DNA from: an uncultured Opitutia bacterium
Lineage (GTDB): Bacteria; Verrucomicrobiota; Verrucomicrobiia; Opitutales; JABJCN01
Direction of reading: 5' to 3'
DNA: 14,223 nt
NCBI GenBank assembly: GCA_913046175.1
Contig: CAJWSN010000016.1
Location: 1-14,223, forward strand
Shown: positions 7,779 through 14,223 of the stretch, piece by piece
Layout of the letters: each line of letters starts with the position of its first letter
How positions within the stretch are numbered: the stretch's first letter is position 1
The notes under the pieces: model-generated
Database searches by the model: none
Seen by the model: the letters and a program-made list of their open reading frames with translations, nothing else
What the model was told of the DNA's origin: nothing
Position numbers and translations under genes: made by a program

Positions 7779-8774
7779 TCAGGCCTTCTGCTTCCCCATT
7801 TGGGCTTTGAAATGTTGATCAAGACCATTGTAAGCCTGGAGAAGTTTGTCGGAATGCTCATCGAGCTCCTTGTATTTCCCCATCAGCACGGAATATGCCT
7901 TGTCCAGATCGTTGTAATTTTTCAAAAGCAAATCGTATTTAGTGAAAAGAGAATCAAACTTCTCCGACAAAGCCAGCAGCTTTAGCCCGAGTCGAATCCG
8001 GTTGCTTTCCATCGGGCTCAGCAAAGGAGAAAGAACTTCTGAGCTGGCTTCCAGTTTTTGTATCTCGTCCCTGGTGGCGTCAGGAACGTCTCTTTCCGGG
8101 AAAAGGATGGAGAGCCCGAAGGCAATTGGAACAGTCGCCAGTGCGTATCCGCCGGGAACCAGGTTTTGTGAAATCGAATCTTCAATGGCGGTGAGGACAC
8201 CATTGCAAGGGGTTCCTTCAGCCTTTGCAATTCCTACGGATTCTGTTGCACAAAAACCATCCTTCTCCAATCCGTCCTTCCCTGGCCATGGGCCTTCCTC
8301 CAGGGAATGAGGATGGCGTTTTTCCTTGGGGATTCCTGCCGGGTCATAGTAGAGGTCTCTTCGTGCAAACGGCCATGCCGTATCATGGAACAAGAGGACG
8401 GGTCGATGCTCTGAATGCCTGAAAATCAGGCGAATCTCCTCTTTTACGGTGTGGTAGTTGTGGTCACCATCTATAATATATACATCTTTGGGTGGGAGAT
8501 CGGGTAATACATCCCCGGATTTTTGCTCAAAGAACTGGAATCCTTCGCTCCCCACATTTGAAAATCCCAAAGTATTGATGGCAGGATCAATACCCGTGTA
8601 GTGACAGCCCTGCTCCTTGCAGAAAAAAACCAGATATTTGGTGAATCTTCCTTTATCAATCCCGATCTCACATAGGCTAGAAGGCCCTAGACTTTTCAGT
8701 AGAGAATCCAAGACCGGCTGGAAGAAGGCCATGGAGGCTAGAAGGAGGTCTTCTGTTCCGTTCGTGTCTTGCAT
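7779..8774 (-). CDS. Class I SAM methyltransferase with C-terminal aromatic/leucine heptad coiled coil
   Basis: A 331-residue protein with a Rossmann methyltransferase of the Methyltransf_24/CmcI-like kind at residues 8-220. SAM-site features: LCEIGIDKG (34-42, motif I), YTGIDPA (59-65, acidic Asp63), DVYIIDGDHNYHTVKEE (97-113) and FHDTAW (129-134, probable metal or catalytic His-Asp). Residues 266-329 form nine-odd heptads with Phe or Tyr at 273, 280, 287, 294, 301, 315 and 322, and Leu three positions later in nearly every one, which indicates an oligomerising coiled coil. It follows the glycosyltransferase gene closely and is probably co-transcribed. The ATG at 8774 lies 13 bases beyond the upstream stop. 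A TTG at 8822 would add 16 residues and overlap that gene by 35 bases. Neither start has a strong Shine-Dalgarno. The substrate is probably a sugar or polysaccharide (inferred from neighbours). Confidence 0.82.
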   Translation of the reverse strand: MQDTNGTEDLLLASMAFFQPVLDSLLKSLGPSSLCEIGIDKGRFTKYLVFFCKEQGCHYTGIDPAINTLGFSNVGSEGFQFFEQKSGDVLPDLPPKDVYIIDGDHNYHTVKEEIRLIFRHSEHRPVLLFHDTAWPFARRDLYYDPAGIPKEKRHPHSLEEGPWPGKDGLEKDGFCATESVGIAKAEGTPCNGVLTAIEDSISQNLVPGGYALATVPIAFGLSILFPERDVPDATRDEIQKLEASSEVLSPLLSPMESNRIRLGLKLLALSEKFDSLFTKYDLLLKNYNDLDKAYSVLMGKYKELDEHSDKLLQAYNGLDQHFKAQMGKQKA

Positions 8775-8787
8775 GGACGGCGCTGGA

Positions 8788-11700
8788 TCAGAACTGTTTA
8801 AGGTATTTCCTGTAGTCTCCAATTTTCTTTAGCTGGCGTTCATCCATCAGGGTGAGGCAGCCTTTGCGCCAGTCAGAAGCCAGGAGGTTGTGAAGAATTT
8901 CCTGCTTGTTCGCGCTTTGGGGACTGGGAAACTGGATGATTGATCTCGCAGGTACGTTCCCAAAACTTTCGCGGTGCTGGAGTTGACCGAGGAACCGGGC
9001 TTCCTCTTCGGTTGGGTGGTGGAGCAAGCGGTCGAACAGGGCTTCAAGAATTCCGTGGCCATAATCTTTCACAGGTCCGTCGAGTACCGTGGCCATGTCG
9101 GTCACATAGTGACTGGCCCCTTCCCATAGGTGCTCGTAAATCTGTTTCATTCTAGAGGCTGATTCCGTTGGTTCTGCAAATATCGGGGCCCAGATCTCGC
9201 CGGTCTGGCGCATGCTCAGAACTGGTGGGTGCGGTGCCCCGAAGAACTTCTCAATCACGGCCACAGCCTCGATCAACAGCTTGTCTCGGTAGGTAGGTTT
9301 ACCAAGGTGGGAGAAATAGGATTCGAAGCTGCAGCCTTCGCGAACCAGTTCAGTGGCGAAGTGCCACGTGGCAAAGTAGAACCCATGCGTTGAGGCGCCA
9401 AAGCAGTCGCGGCTGATTTGCGTCATGGAATTGATGGACGAGGCGAGCCAGCCCACATCGACTATGGCACTATTCCTGGGATCGTAGTCTGAGGACTTGA
9501 GATAGCCAATGAGTTTTTGCCGCTCAGCTGAACAGGTCTTGAGAATTTCCTCGGAAAGATCGTCGAAGAGCCGGTGAATCCGGTCTTGAATCCCGTGGCT
9601 GATAAAACCAGCCTCTGGGGCGGTGATTGGTTCGTCACCGGATTCAAATCCGTGGAAACGTGCCAGGTCTTCATGTTGTTCATAAGACAGGTCGAGACGC
9701 TGGAAGTAGTCCCTTAGTGTCAAGGCAGAGTTTGGACGCAGAAGGAAATTGATGGCTCTGGGATTGAGCTCGGTGATGGTTGCAAACGTCAGGAATCTGC
9801 GTGAGCTATAGAGATAACGGCTGGTCAGCGGGACATGCCAATGCTCCTTCAGGATGTCGAAGGTTTTTTGCAGGTAGTACCCGTCCCGGGATAGGAAAAC
9901 AAGGCAATCTAGACCTCGCTCTTTTGCGCGGTGTATCATCCAGTGAGTGTAGCCGAAATAGAGGGGTCCTGCGAACTGGTAGCCTAGATCCTCCCAGAAC
10001 TGTATTTCGTGGGAGGTCAATGGTGCGGTTTCGTTTGATGCGGGGTCAAATTTGGATTCCCTACGCTTCGAAACACTGTTGTGGCGGCGCTTCCTGGCAA
10101 GACCAACAGTGAGGCTCTCAATGGGACTCTCAAGACTTGAAATCCGCCCTTGGTCGACTTCTTCTGCCAAACATTTGGGGCGATAGCTGCCGTTGAGGTG
10201 AAATGCTTCAATCCTCTGGTTCCTTGCTGGTTCGATGGCCCATTGCAGATTGTCGTCGAGAAGCAGAATCTTTTCATTCCGGTAGCCGGTGCGCTTTGGC
10301 AGTTCCCGGAAGATAGAGCCTGAGAACTTGCTGAGCCCTGTTTCGGAGGAAACCCACACATCCCCTTTGTCGAAGCCATTTGAACGCAGGAGTTTTTTTA
10401 TCTCCACAGCGGGCAGATACATGTCGCTCAGGTAGAGCAGGGGTTTTCCTGTCTGCTTCGCATATTTGAACAACTCGAGGACGATTGGGTTGGGATAGGT
10501 GGAGGCAGCTTCCAGGGTGATTTCCCGTTTGGCTAGTTTCGGCCCGAGTTCCGCAGGCAGATGGTTGCGTTCAGTAAATCGATCATAGATTTTGTAGATG
10601 TTGGTGTCTTCCGTGGGGGAGCGTTCCCTCGCTTGTGTTTCGGATTCCATGCGCTCTCGCATGAAGTCCTTTCGCGTAAGGCCCGTGAGGGCTTGGGTGT
10701 GTTCTGCGAGCAGGCTGAACAGGTCCGTGGGTTTGGCGAAGATGCGGTGGAGGCAGGTGTCAAACACGTCCAAGCAGAGGAGGTCCGCGTCATCAATTCT
10801 CCGTTGAAGTGTCGCCTTGTCCACCTTTCCCCCAGGGGCAAGATGGAATTTCTGAAAGTGATAATCAGAGTCTCTCTGCTTGAATGGGAGCCACTTGCCT
10901 GAAAAAACCCCCTTTATGAACTCGTAGTTTCGGATAAGCCACTTGGAAACCAGATTTGGCGCCTTCAGTTTTTGTTCGAGGCGTCCGGACATGTAGGATG
11001 CGTGATTGGCCGCATCTCTGATTTGGTTCACGGTTTGCTGCAACTCCGATATTGCATTCTGTAACGGGCGTATTTGTTCGTCGGTGATGTACTGGAGTTG
11101 CCGATGGTTTTCAAACTGGAGGCGTGGGATGCTGAACAGCAGGCCCTTGGCGATATCCTGACGGAGGTAGTCGTTCGTTAGCTCGTTCAGTTTCAGGAAA
11201 TGTTCGTCGAGCTGGGCGGTTACTGTATTTTCGTCTTCATTGCGGGGACTGCTCAATCGCCAGTGATAGAAGGCTAGTTTTTCAGGCACGACTCCCACCT
11301 CGAAACGTTGCAGGAACCGGAAATGGAAGTCCCAGTCGCCAAGAACGGAATATTTCGATTCGAAGGAGCCAATTTGCTCGAAAGCGCTGCGGCGGAAAAG
11401 GAAAGCAATGGGAGGGAAGGGGTTTTCGAAGCCAACCCGGTACAGGCTGACAAAGTCCAGGGGGACGTGGTCAAGGCGATGGGACTCCTGGATCTCCCCA
11501 TTCGCATGAATCTTCTCGTAAACGCGCTCGGTCTTGGTAATGACTCCCTGATAGGGACTGTCCGCCCCCTTTTCTTCCAGAAACTTCACACAAGCTTCAA
11601 GATAGTTGGGCGCCCAAGTGTCATCGTCGTCATGGACTACTATGTACTGGCTTCGCGAAGCCGCAATTCCCTCGTTGGTTGCCGTCTGCATTCCCTTGGC

Positions 11701-11913
11701 TGTGGTATGGTGCAGAACCTGCAATCGTTTGCCGTATTTTTCCCGGTAGGATTGTAGCAAATCATCCACAATTGCAGGATCACCTCCATCATTAACGATA
11801 ACGTGAACCCAATTCTGGAAAGTCTGACCCAAGACTGATTCAACGGCACGGGAAAGGAGCAGCTTTCTCTCCTTGGTCCTTGTAATGATGGCTACTTGTT
11901 GGGGCTCAGCCAT
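8788..11913 (-). CDS. Multidomain glycosyltransferase: GT2 domain, HAD-like domain, COG5610-type C-terminal region
   Basis: A 1041-residue cytoplasmic enzyme expected in surface-polysaccharide synthesis. Residues 5-225 are a GT-A family 2 glycosyltransferase: VAIITRTKER, VNDGGD (40-45), HDDDDTW (94-100, metal/nucleotide-sugar motif) and LGDWDFHFRF (191-200). Residues 274-316 look helical or coiled coil. Residues 378-575 are a HAD-like domain: LDVFDTC (381-387, nucleophile Asp382), LSD (495-497), Lys529 in LSKFSGSIF and LLDDN (551-555). The +2 residue after the nucleophile is Phe384 rather than Asp, as in haloacid-dehalogenase-like members. Residues 632-1041 carry a helical region with FLSRDGYYLQKT (673-684) and VDVGWLASS (818-826), typical of COG5610-type proteins. 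The ATG at 11913 is used because the TTG at 11985 only adds a non-conserved Cys-rich stretch. The methyltransferase gene follows directly. The sugar transferred is unknown. Confidence 0.86.
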   Translation of the reverse strand: MAEPQQVAIITRTKERKLLLSRAVESVLGQTFQNWVHVIVNDGGDPAIVDDLLQSYREKYGKRLQVLHHTTAKGMQTATNEGIAASRSQYIVVHDDDDTWAPNYLEACVKFLEEKGADSPYQGVITKTERVYEKIHANGEIQESHRLDHVPLDFVSLYRVGFENPFPPIAFLFRRSAFEQIGSFESKYSVLGDWDFHFRFLQRFEVGVVPEKLAFYHWRLSSPRNEDENTVTAQLDEHFLKLNELTNDYLRQDIAKGLLFSIPRLQFENHRQLQYITDEQIRPLQNAISELQQTVNQIRDAANHASYMSGRLEQKLKAPNLVSKWLIRNYEFIKGVFSGKWLPFKQRDSDYHFQKFHLAPGGKVDKATLQRRIDDADLLCLDVFDTCLHRIFAKPTDLFSLLAEHTQALTGLTRKDFMRERMESETQARERSPTEDTNIYKIYDRFTERNHLPAELGPKLAKREITLEAASTYPNPIVLELFKYAKQTGKPLLYLSDMYLPAVEIKKLLRSNGFDKGDVWVSSETGLSKFSGSIFRELPKRTGYRNEKILLLDDNLQWAIEPARNQRIEAFHLNGSYRPKCLAEEVDQGRISSLESPIESLTVGLARKRRHNSVSKRRESKFDPASNETAPLTSHEIQFWEDLGYQFAGPLYFGYTHWMIHRAKERGLDCLVFLSRDGYYLQKTFDILKEHWHVPLTSRYLYSSRRFLTFATITELNPRAINFLLRPNSALTLRDYFQRLDLSYEQHEDLARFHGFESGDEPITAPEAGFISHGIQDRIHRLFDDLSEEILKTCSAERQKLIGYLKSSDYDPRNSAIVDVGWLASSINSMTQISRDCFGASTHGFYFATWHFATELVREGCSFESYFSHLGKPTYRDKLLIEAVAVIEKFFGAPHPPVLSMRQTGEIWAPIFAEPTESASRMKQIYEHLWEGASHYVTDMATVLDGPVKDYGHGILEALFDRLLHHPTEEEARFLGQLQHRESFGNVPARSIIQFPSPQSANKQEILHNLLASDWRKGCLTLMDERQLKKIGDYRKYLKQF

Positions 11914-12194
11914 TCTAATATTGCGCAATGGAAGAATGATGGAGAATGAGTTCGAACAGCAAATACAGTGGCAGAGGTTCTTCAAGGAAATTCCCTCCCT
12001 TCATTGTACCCCCTAAAATGGGGTGGTTTGCTTAAAAGATTTGGCTTGAAACCAATGGGGGTTGGCAAATATGATTAACTTCTAAATTGTAACACTCCAG
12101 TCACGCCATTGCCCAATATAATTTGTTTGAATGGCCTCCCCATGAAGCTTTGTTCAATCATCCTAGTACACAAATTTTTAGATTTTAGTCATCC
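11914..12194. other. Divergent intergenic region (281 bases), AT-rich
   Basis: This gap separates two outward-facing genes, so promoters for both must lie here, but I cannot pick convincing -35/-10 pairs. Visible structure: a perfect 10-base palindrome ATTGCGCAAT at 11920-11929, just upstream of the glycosyltransferase start, and a small hairpin with arms ACCCC (12008-12012) and GGGGT (12020-12024) around a 7-base loop. No open frame with coding character was found on either strand. Composition becomes visibly more AT-rich across this gap and stays so to the right end. Confidence 0.5.
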
Positions 12195-13379
12195 ATGAAA
12201 ACACATACTTACCTTTTAACTGTTTTTGGAATGTTACTTGCTTGGGCTTCCCAGGCACAAGCAGCTGCCACTGGTGCCGCTGCAACAGCTACTGTATCGG
12301 GAGGCGTGATCACAGGTTTCACTGTTTCCAGTGGTGGATCCGGTTATGCTTCGGCTCCCACAATTTTTATCACGGATAGCGGCGGAGGCACAGGAGCTTC
12401 AGCCACTGCAACAGTTTCTGGTGGAGCGGTAACAGTAATTTCTGTAACTGCCGGGGGTTCTGGTTATACAGATAGTACCACCAGCGTCATCATCCTGCCA
12501 AGTTCTTCAGACTTGGACTCAGCCCCAACAACAACACCAACATTACCCGCTGATGTCAGCACGCCGGATACAAGTTCATTGCCGGATGCCCCGACTACGT
12601 CTCCATCAAGTGGTATCAAGTTTTTCAGTTTGTCTACACGTGCCGGCATCTATGGATACCCTATCCCAGGCAGTTTAACGATTAAGGGGGATGGAAGTAA
12701 GAAGGTATTATTCCGAGTTAAGGGTCCGAGTATGGGTTTTGGTGGTCCGAAAGTGGAAAATCCAAAAATAAAATTATTATCAAAAGCAAGTGGTTCTTGG
12801 AGTACCCTTTTTGAGGTAAATGATTTTGGGGATCACGAGAGTTCTGCCACTTATGCGGATAGAGCAACGGGTAATTCCCTTGAACCTCTAGCAGTTGTAT
12901 CTTTGGTGGCAGGAACTTACAGTTGCCAGTTTTTTGAAGAGAATTCTGGTACAGGTAATGGAAATATGGAAATTTACGGGTTTGAGGATGATGATACAGC
13001 AGCTTACTTTTCAAGTTTGTCTACTCGAGGCTATGTTAGTAGTTATCCAATGGCTGGAAGCTTGACGCTTAAAGGAGAAGGCACTGCAAAAGTAATGTTT
13101 CGTGTTAAGGGGCCTAGTATGAGTTTTGGTGGTGAAAAATTACCAAACCCAAAGATCAAAATACTTACCAAGGTGGATGGAGTCTGGTCAACAGTTGTGG
13201 AGTCCAATGACTACGGAGATCATGAGAGTGCAAGTGAATATGCAGAACGAGCAACCGGAAACTCACTAGAGCCAATGATTGTACTATCCTTAGGAGAAGG
13301 AACATACAGTTGTCAGGTCTTCTCGGAAGTGGATGGCGAAGAAGGTAATGCTAATTTAGAGGTATACCTAGTTGACTAG
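12195..13379 (+). CDS. Exported repeat protein: GGSGY repeats plus two STR...GPS...TY beta-sandwich repeats
   Basis: A 394-residue secreted or surface protein. Signal peptide: KTHTYLLTVFGMLLAW, then SQAQA|A at about residue 24. Residues 27-60 and 67-100 are two 34-residue copies, 40 residues apart, of a ATATVSGG...VTxGGSGY...I unit of the kind seen in phage and Verrucomicrobia surface proteins. A Thr/Pro/Ser linker covers 101-143. Two large repeats follow, about 145-263 and 274-392 (period near 129 residues), sharing LSTR, PGSLTxKGxG, FRVKGPSMxFGG, NPKIK, NDxGDHES, ATGNSLEP and GTYSCQ. This resembles the STR...VLIRGIGPSL...G.YT..V...EVYD repeat family widespread in Verrucomicrobia. Each repeat holds one Cys (244 and 373). 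No C-terminal sorting signal is obvious. No Shine-Dalgarno precedes the ATG. The function is probably structural or adhesive, not proven. Confidence 0.85.
   Translation: MKTHTYLLTVFGMLLAWASQAQAAATGAAATATVSGGVITGFTVSSGGSGYASAPTIFITDSGGGTGASATATVSGGAVTVISVTAGGSGYTDSTTSVIILPSSSDLDSAPTTTPTLPADVSTPDTSSLPDAPTTSPSSGIKFFSLSTRAGIYGYPIPGSLTIKGDGSKKVLFRVKGPSMGFGGPKVENPKIKLLSKASGSWSTLFEVNDFGDHESSATYADRATGNSLEPLAVVSLVAGTYSCQFFEENSGTGNGNMEIYGFEDDDTAAYFSSLSTRGYVSSYPMAGSLTLKGEGTAKVMFRVKGPSMSFGGEKLPNPKIKILTKVDGVWSTVVESNDYGDHESASEYAERATGNSLEPMIVLSLGEGTYSCQVFSEVDGEEGNANLEVYLVD
12273..12494 (+). repeat. Two tandem GGSGY-type coding repeats
   Basis: Protein-level repeats at residues 27-60 (12273-12374) and 67-100 (12393-12494) with a 40-residue period. 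Both share TATVSGG, then a VxxGGSGY turn and a closing beta strand (TIFIT / SVIIL). Confidence 0.8.
12627..13373 (+). repeat. Two large tandem coding repeats (about 388-base period)
   Basis: Repeat A spans about 12627-12983 and repeat B about 13014-13373. They are similar as protein but clearly diverged as DNA, so the duplication is old and retained rather than a recent slippage product. Confidence 0.85.
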
Positions 13380-13427
13380 TCCTTTTCGCGATAAAAGAGG
13401 CGGTGTTATATATGATTCTTATTAGGT

Positions 13428-13891
13428 ATGAGGACTAGTCCCCGTATTTTTTTTTGCACATACCTAAGACCGCTGGAAGCAGTATAAACAATTTCTTCGG
13501 AAATATTTTTGGTTCTGAGTATTCTTTGCTTCATCTGGAAACGATCCAAGATTGGGAAACCCTTTCTGATACCTATTTTCAGCCTTATATTTATATTGCG
13601 GGGCACACACCTTTTCCCCGCGTCTCCAAGCGCTTGGCAGGAGGGCAATGGAGAACATTTTCTGTAATTCGTGATCCGTTTGATCATCTAATTTCGCATA
13701 TATCTTGGGTCAAGAATCTGGTTAGAACACCAAGACGTTTTCGTAATAGCCCTCGTGATGTACAGAAACTTAGCCGTAGACTTAACGAAATTAACTTTAA
13801 TGACTTAGATGATGTTGCTAAATTTTTTCATTCAATTTTGAAGGAATTTGGTGAAAATCCAAAGCTGACGCGCAACTGTAATTCTTTTTAG
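13428..13891 (+). pseudogene. Sulfotransferase-family gene, frameshifted at a T9 run and truncated at the 3' end
   Basis: The frame from 13454 reads HIPKTAGSSINNFF, the PAPS 5'-phosphosulfate loop of Sulfotransfer_2-like enzymes. It continues through AGHTPFP to TFSVIRDPFDHLISH, the 3'-phosphate-binding motif. That frame has no ATG: going upstream it meets TAG at 13436-13438, and only TTG 13454 could start it, which would cut off the first beta strand. An ATG at 13428 in another frame gives MRTSPRIFF and then enters a run of nine T (13447-13455). One extra T (or two fewer) would join the two into MRTSPRIFFLHIPKTAG, the normal family beginning. The protein ends at residue NCNSF, just past a NPKLTR segment that resembles the N.QTR motif after which relatives usually run on for many more residues. 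No continuation is found in the other frames. Neighbouring genes are also exported or surface functions. It could be a pseudogene or a phase-variable gene. Confidence 0.72.
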
Positions 13892-13932
13892 ATTAGCCAG
13901 ACACTTCATTACATTATAACCTTCGCGGTAAA

Positions 13933-13956
13933 GGTTTGAATCCTTTAATTCAAATC
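13933..13956. repeat. Inverted repeat between broken sulfotransferase and next gene
   Basis: GGTTTGAAT (13933-13941) and ATTCAAATC (13948-13956) pair over nine positions with one G-T wobble around the 6-base loop CCTTTA. It sits in the leader of the next gene, 15 bases before its ribosome site. There is no T-run. Confidence 0.45.
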
Positions 13957-13970
13957 AGAGCGAGTAAATA

Positions 13971-13976
13971 AGGAGA
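13971..13976 (+). promoter_or_regulatory. Ribosome binding site AGGAGA
   Basis: A strong Shine-Dalgarno ten bases before the ATG at 13987. It fixes the start of the final partial gene and is unusual here, since most genes in the window lack a good one. Confidence 0.75.
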
Positions 13977-13986
13977 TAAGTACAAT

Positions 13987-14223
13987 ATGCATATCTTATT
14001 AGCTCTTATTTTATCTTTTAATCTTTCTTTGAGTGCTGAAATTGTATTTGTTGCAAATGAAGGAAACTTTGGGGCATCAAATGGATCGATATCAATGATT
14101 TTTGAAGATGGAAATATTATTGAAACTCAACCCCTTGGAGATGTCGTTCAGGCGTTGGAGGTGTATGGAGACAAACTAATTGTTTTAGTCAATAATAGTC
14201 ACAAAATTTTAATATATGATATA
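13987..14223 (+). CDS. Start of an exported YncE/DUF5074-like beta-propeller protein (partial)
   Basis: The first 79 residues of a gene that runs off the right edge. Residues 1-18 form a signal peptide (HILLALILSFNLSLSA|E). The mature part begins with a beta strand and the motif VANEGNFGASNGSIS, continues with PLGDVVQALEVYGDKLIVLVNNSHKILIYD and then leaves the window. NEGNFG followed by LGD...Q...VY..K.Y.VVNNS.KI is the opening of a beta-propeller family known mainly from Bacteroidota as YncE-like/DUF5074 surface proteins. That group, as I recall, overlaps with the cobalamin-binding BtuG proteins. The start is well supported by AGGAGA. No cobalamin riboswitch is seen upstream. Propeller assignment is fairly likely; ligand binding is speculation. 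Confidence 0.78.
   Translation, partial: MHILLALILSFNLSLSAEIVFVANEGNFGASNGSISMIFEDGNIIETQPLGDVVQALEVYGDKLIVLVNNSHKILIYDI

Noticed and set aside
11914..11985. Extension of the glycosyltransferase to TTG 11985
   Set aside because: The added segment is Cys-rich and unlike GT2 N termini, while ATG 11913 lies four to six residues before the first conserved beta strand.
13454..13891. Intact short sulfotransferase starting at TTG 13454
   Set aside because: This start removes the first beta strand of the PAPS-binding fold, and a better beginning exists in the adjacent frame just across the T9 run.
13930..13946. tRNA T-arm look-alike (AAAGG, TTTGAAT loop, CCTTT)
   Set aside because: No matching acceptor, anticodon or D arm can be found around it, and the loop has T where tRNAs keep C. 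It overlaps the better 9-base inverted repeat.
13892..13986. Possible cobalamin riboswitch ahead of the BtuG-like gene
   Set aside because: The leader is only about 95 bases long and lacks the B12 box and the GCCACTG-type core. Only a vague AGCCAGACAC resemblance was seen.

Overview
The window looks like chromosome from a marine or aquatic Verrucomicrobiota-type bacterium (inference, moderate confidence). The pointers are a secreted protein built from two copies of the STR...GPS...TY repeat common in Verrucomicrobia and Acidobacteria, plus a GGSGY-type repeat protein, a large GT2-HAD glycosyltransferase, and scarce Shine-Dalgarno sequences. GC content is moderately high over the first 12 kb (35 of 60 bases G or C in the line from 4741) and drops in the last 2 kb (22 of 60 in the line from 13741).

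Layout. Positions 1-5215 are a plus-strand housekeeping stretch: the tail of an unrecognised gene, a soluble TPR protein, tRNA-Ser(CGA), cytidine deaminase (cdd) overlapping a YghZ-type aldo-keto reductase, a LysM lipoprotein and an orphan cysteine desulfurase starting at GTG. Positions 5287-7680 hold a secreted proline-rich protein and a Wzt-like ABC ATPase with a C-terminal extension. Converging on these from the minus strand (7779-11913) is a two-gene unit: a 1041-residue glycosyltransferase/HAD fusion followed by a class I methyltransferase that ends in a very regular aromatic/leucine heptad coiled coil. From 12195 the plus strand carries the repeat-containing exported protein, then a lower-GC tail with a broken sulfotransferase gene and the start of an exported NEGNFG-type beta-propeller protein that runs off the window.

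How the genes may work together. The ABC ATPase with a Wzt-type C-terminal domain, the glycosyltransferase and the coiled-coil methyltransferase together resemble the parts of ABC-dependent surface polysaccharide export in which a terminal modification made by a coiled-coil enzyme stops chain growth and is read by the Wzt C-terminal domain (the E. coli O9a WbdD/Wzt case). That parallel is inference. No Wzm permease, polymerase or kinase is visible, and the units are convergent rather than one operon.

Most notable observations: the aromatic/leucine heptad array on the methyltransferase, and the sulfotransferase whose start is separated from its body by one missing T in a run of nine T, which is either decay or a phase-variable switch. 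Its 3' end is also missing.
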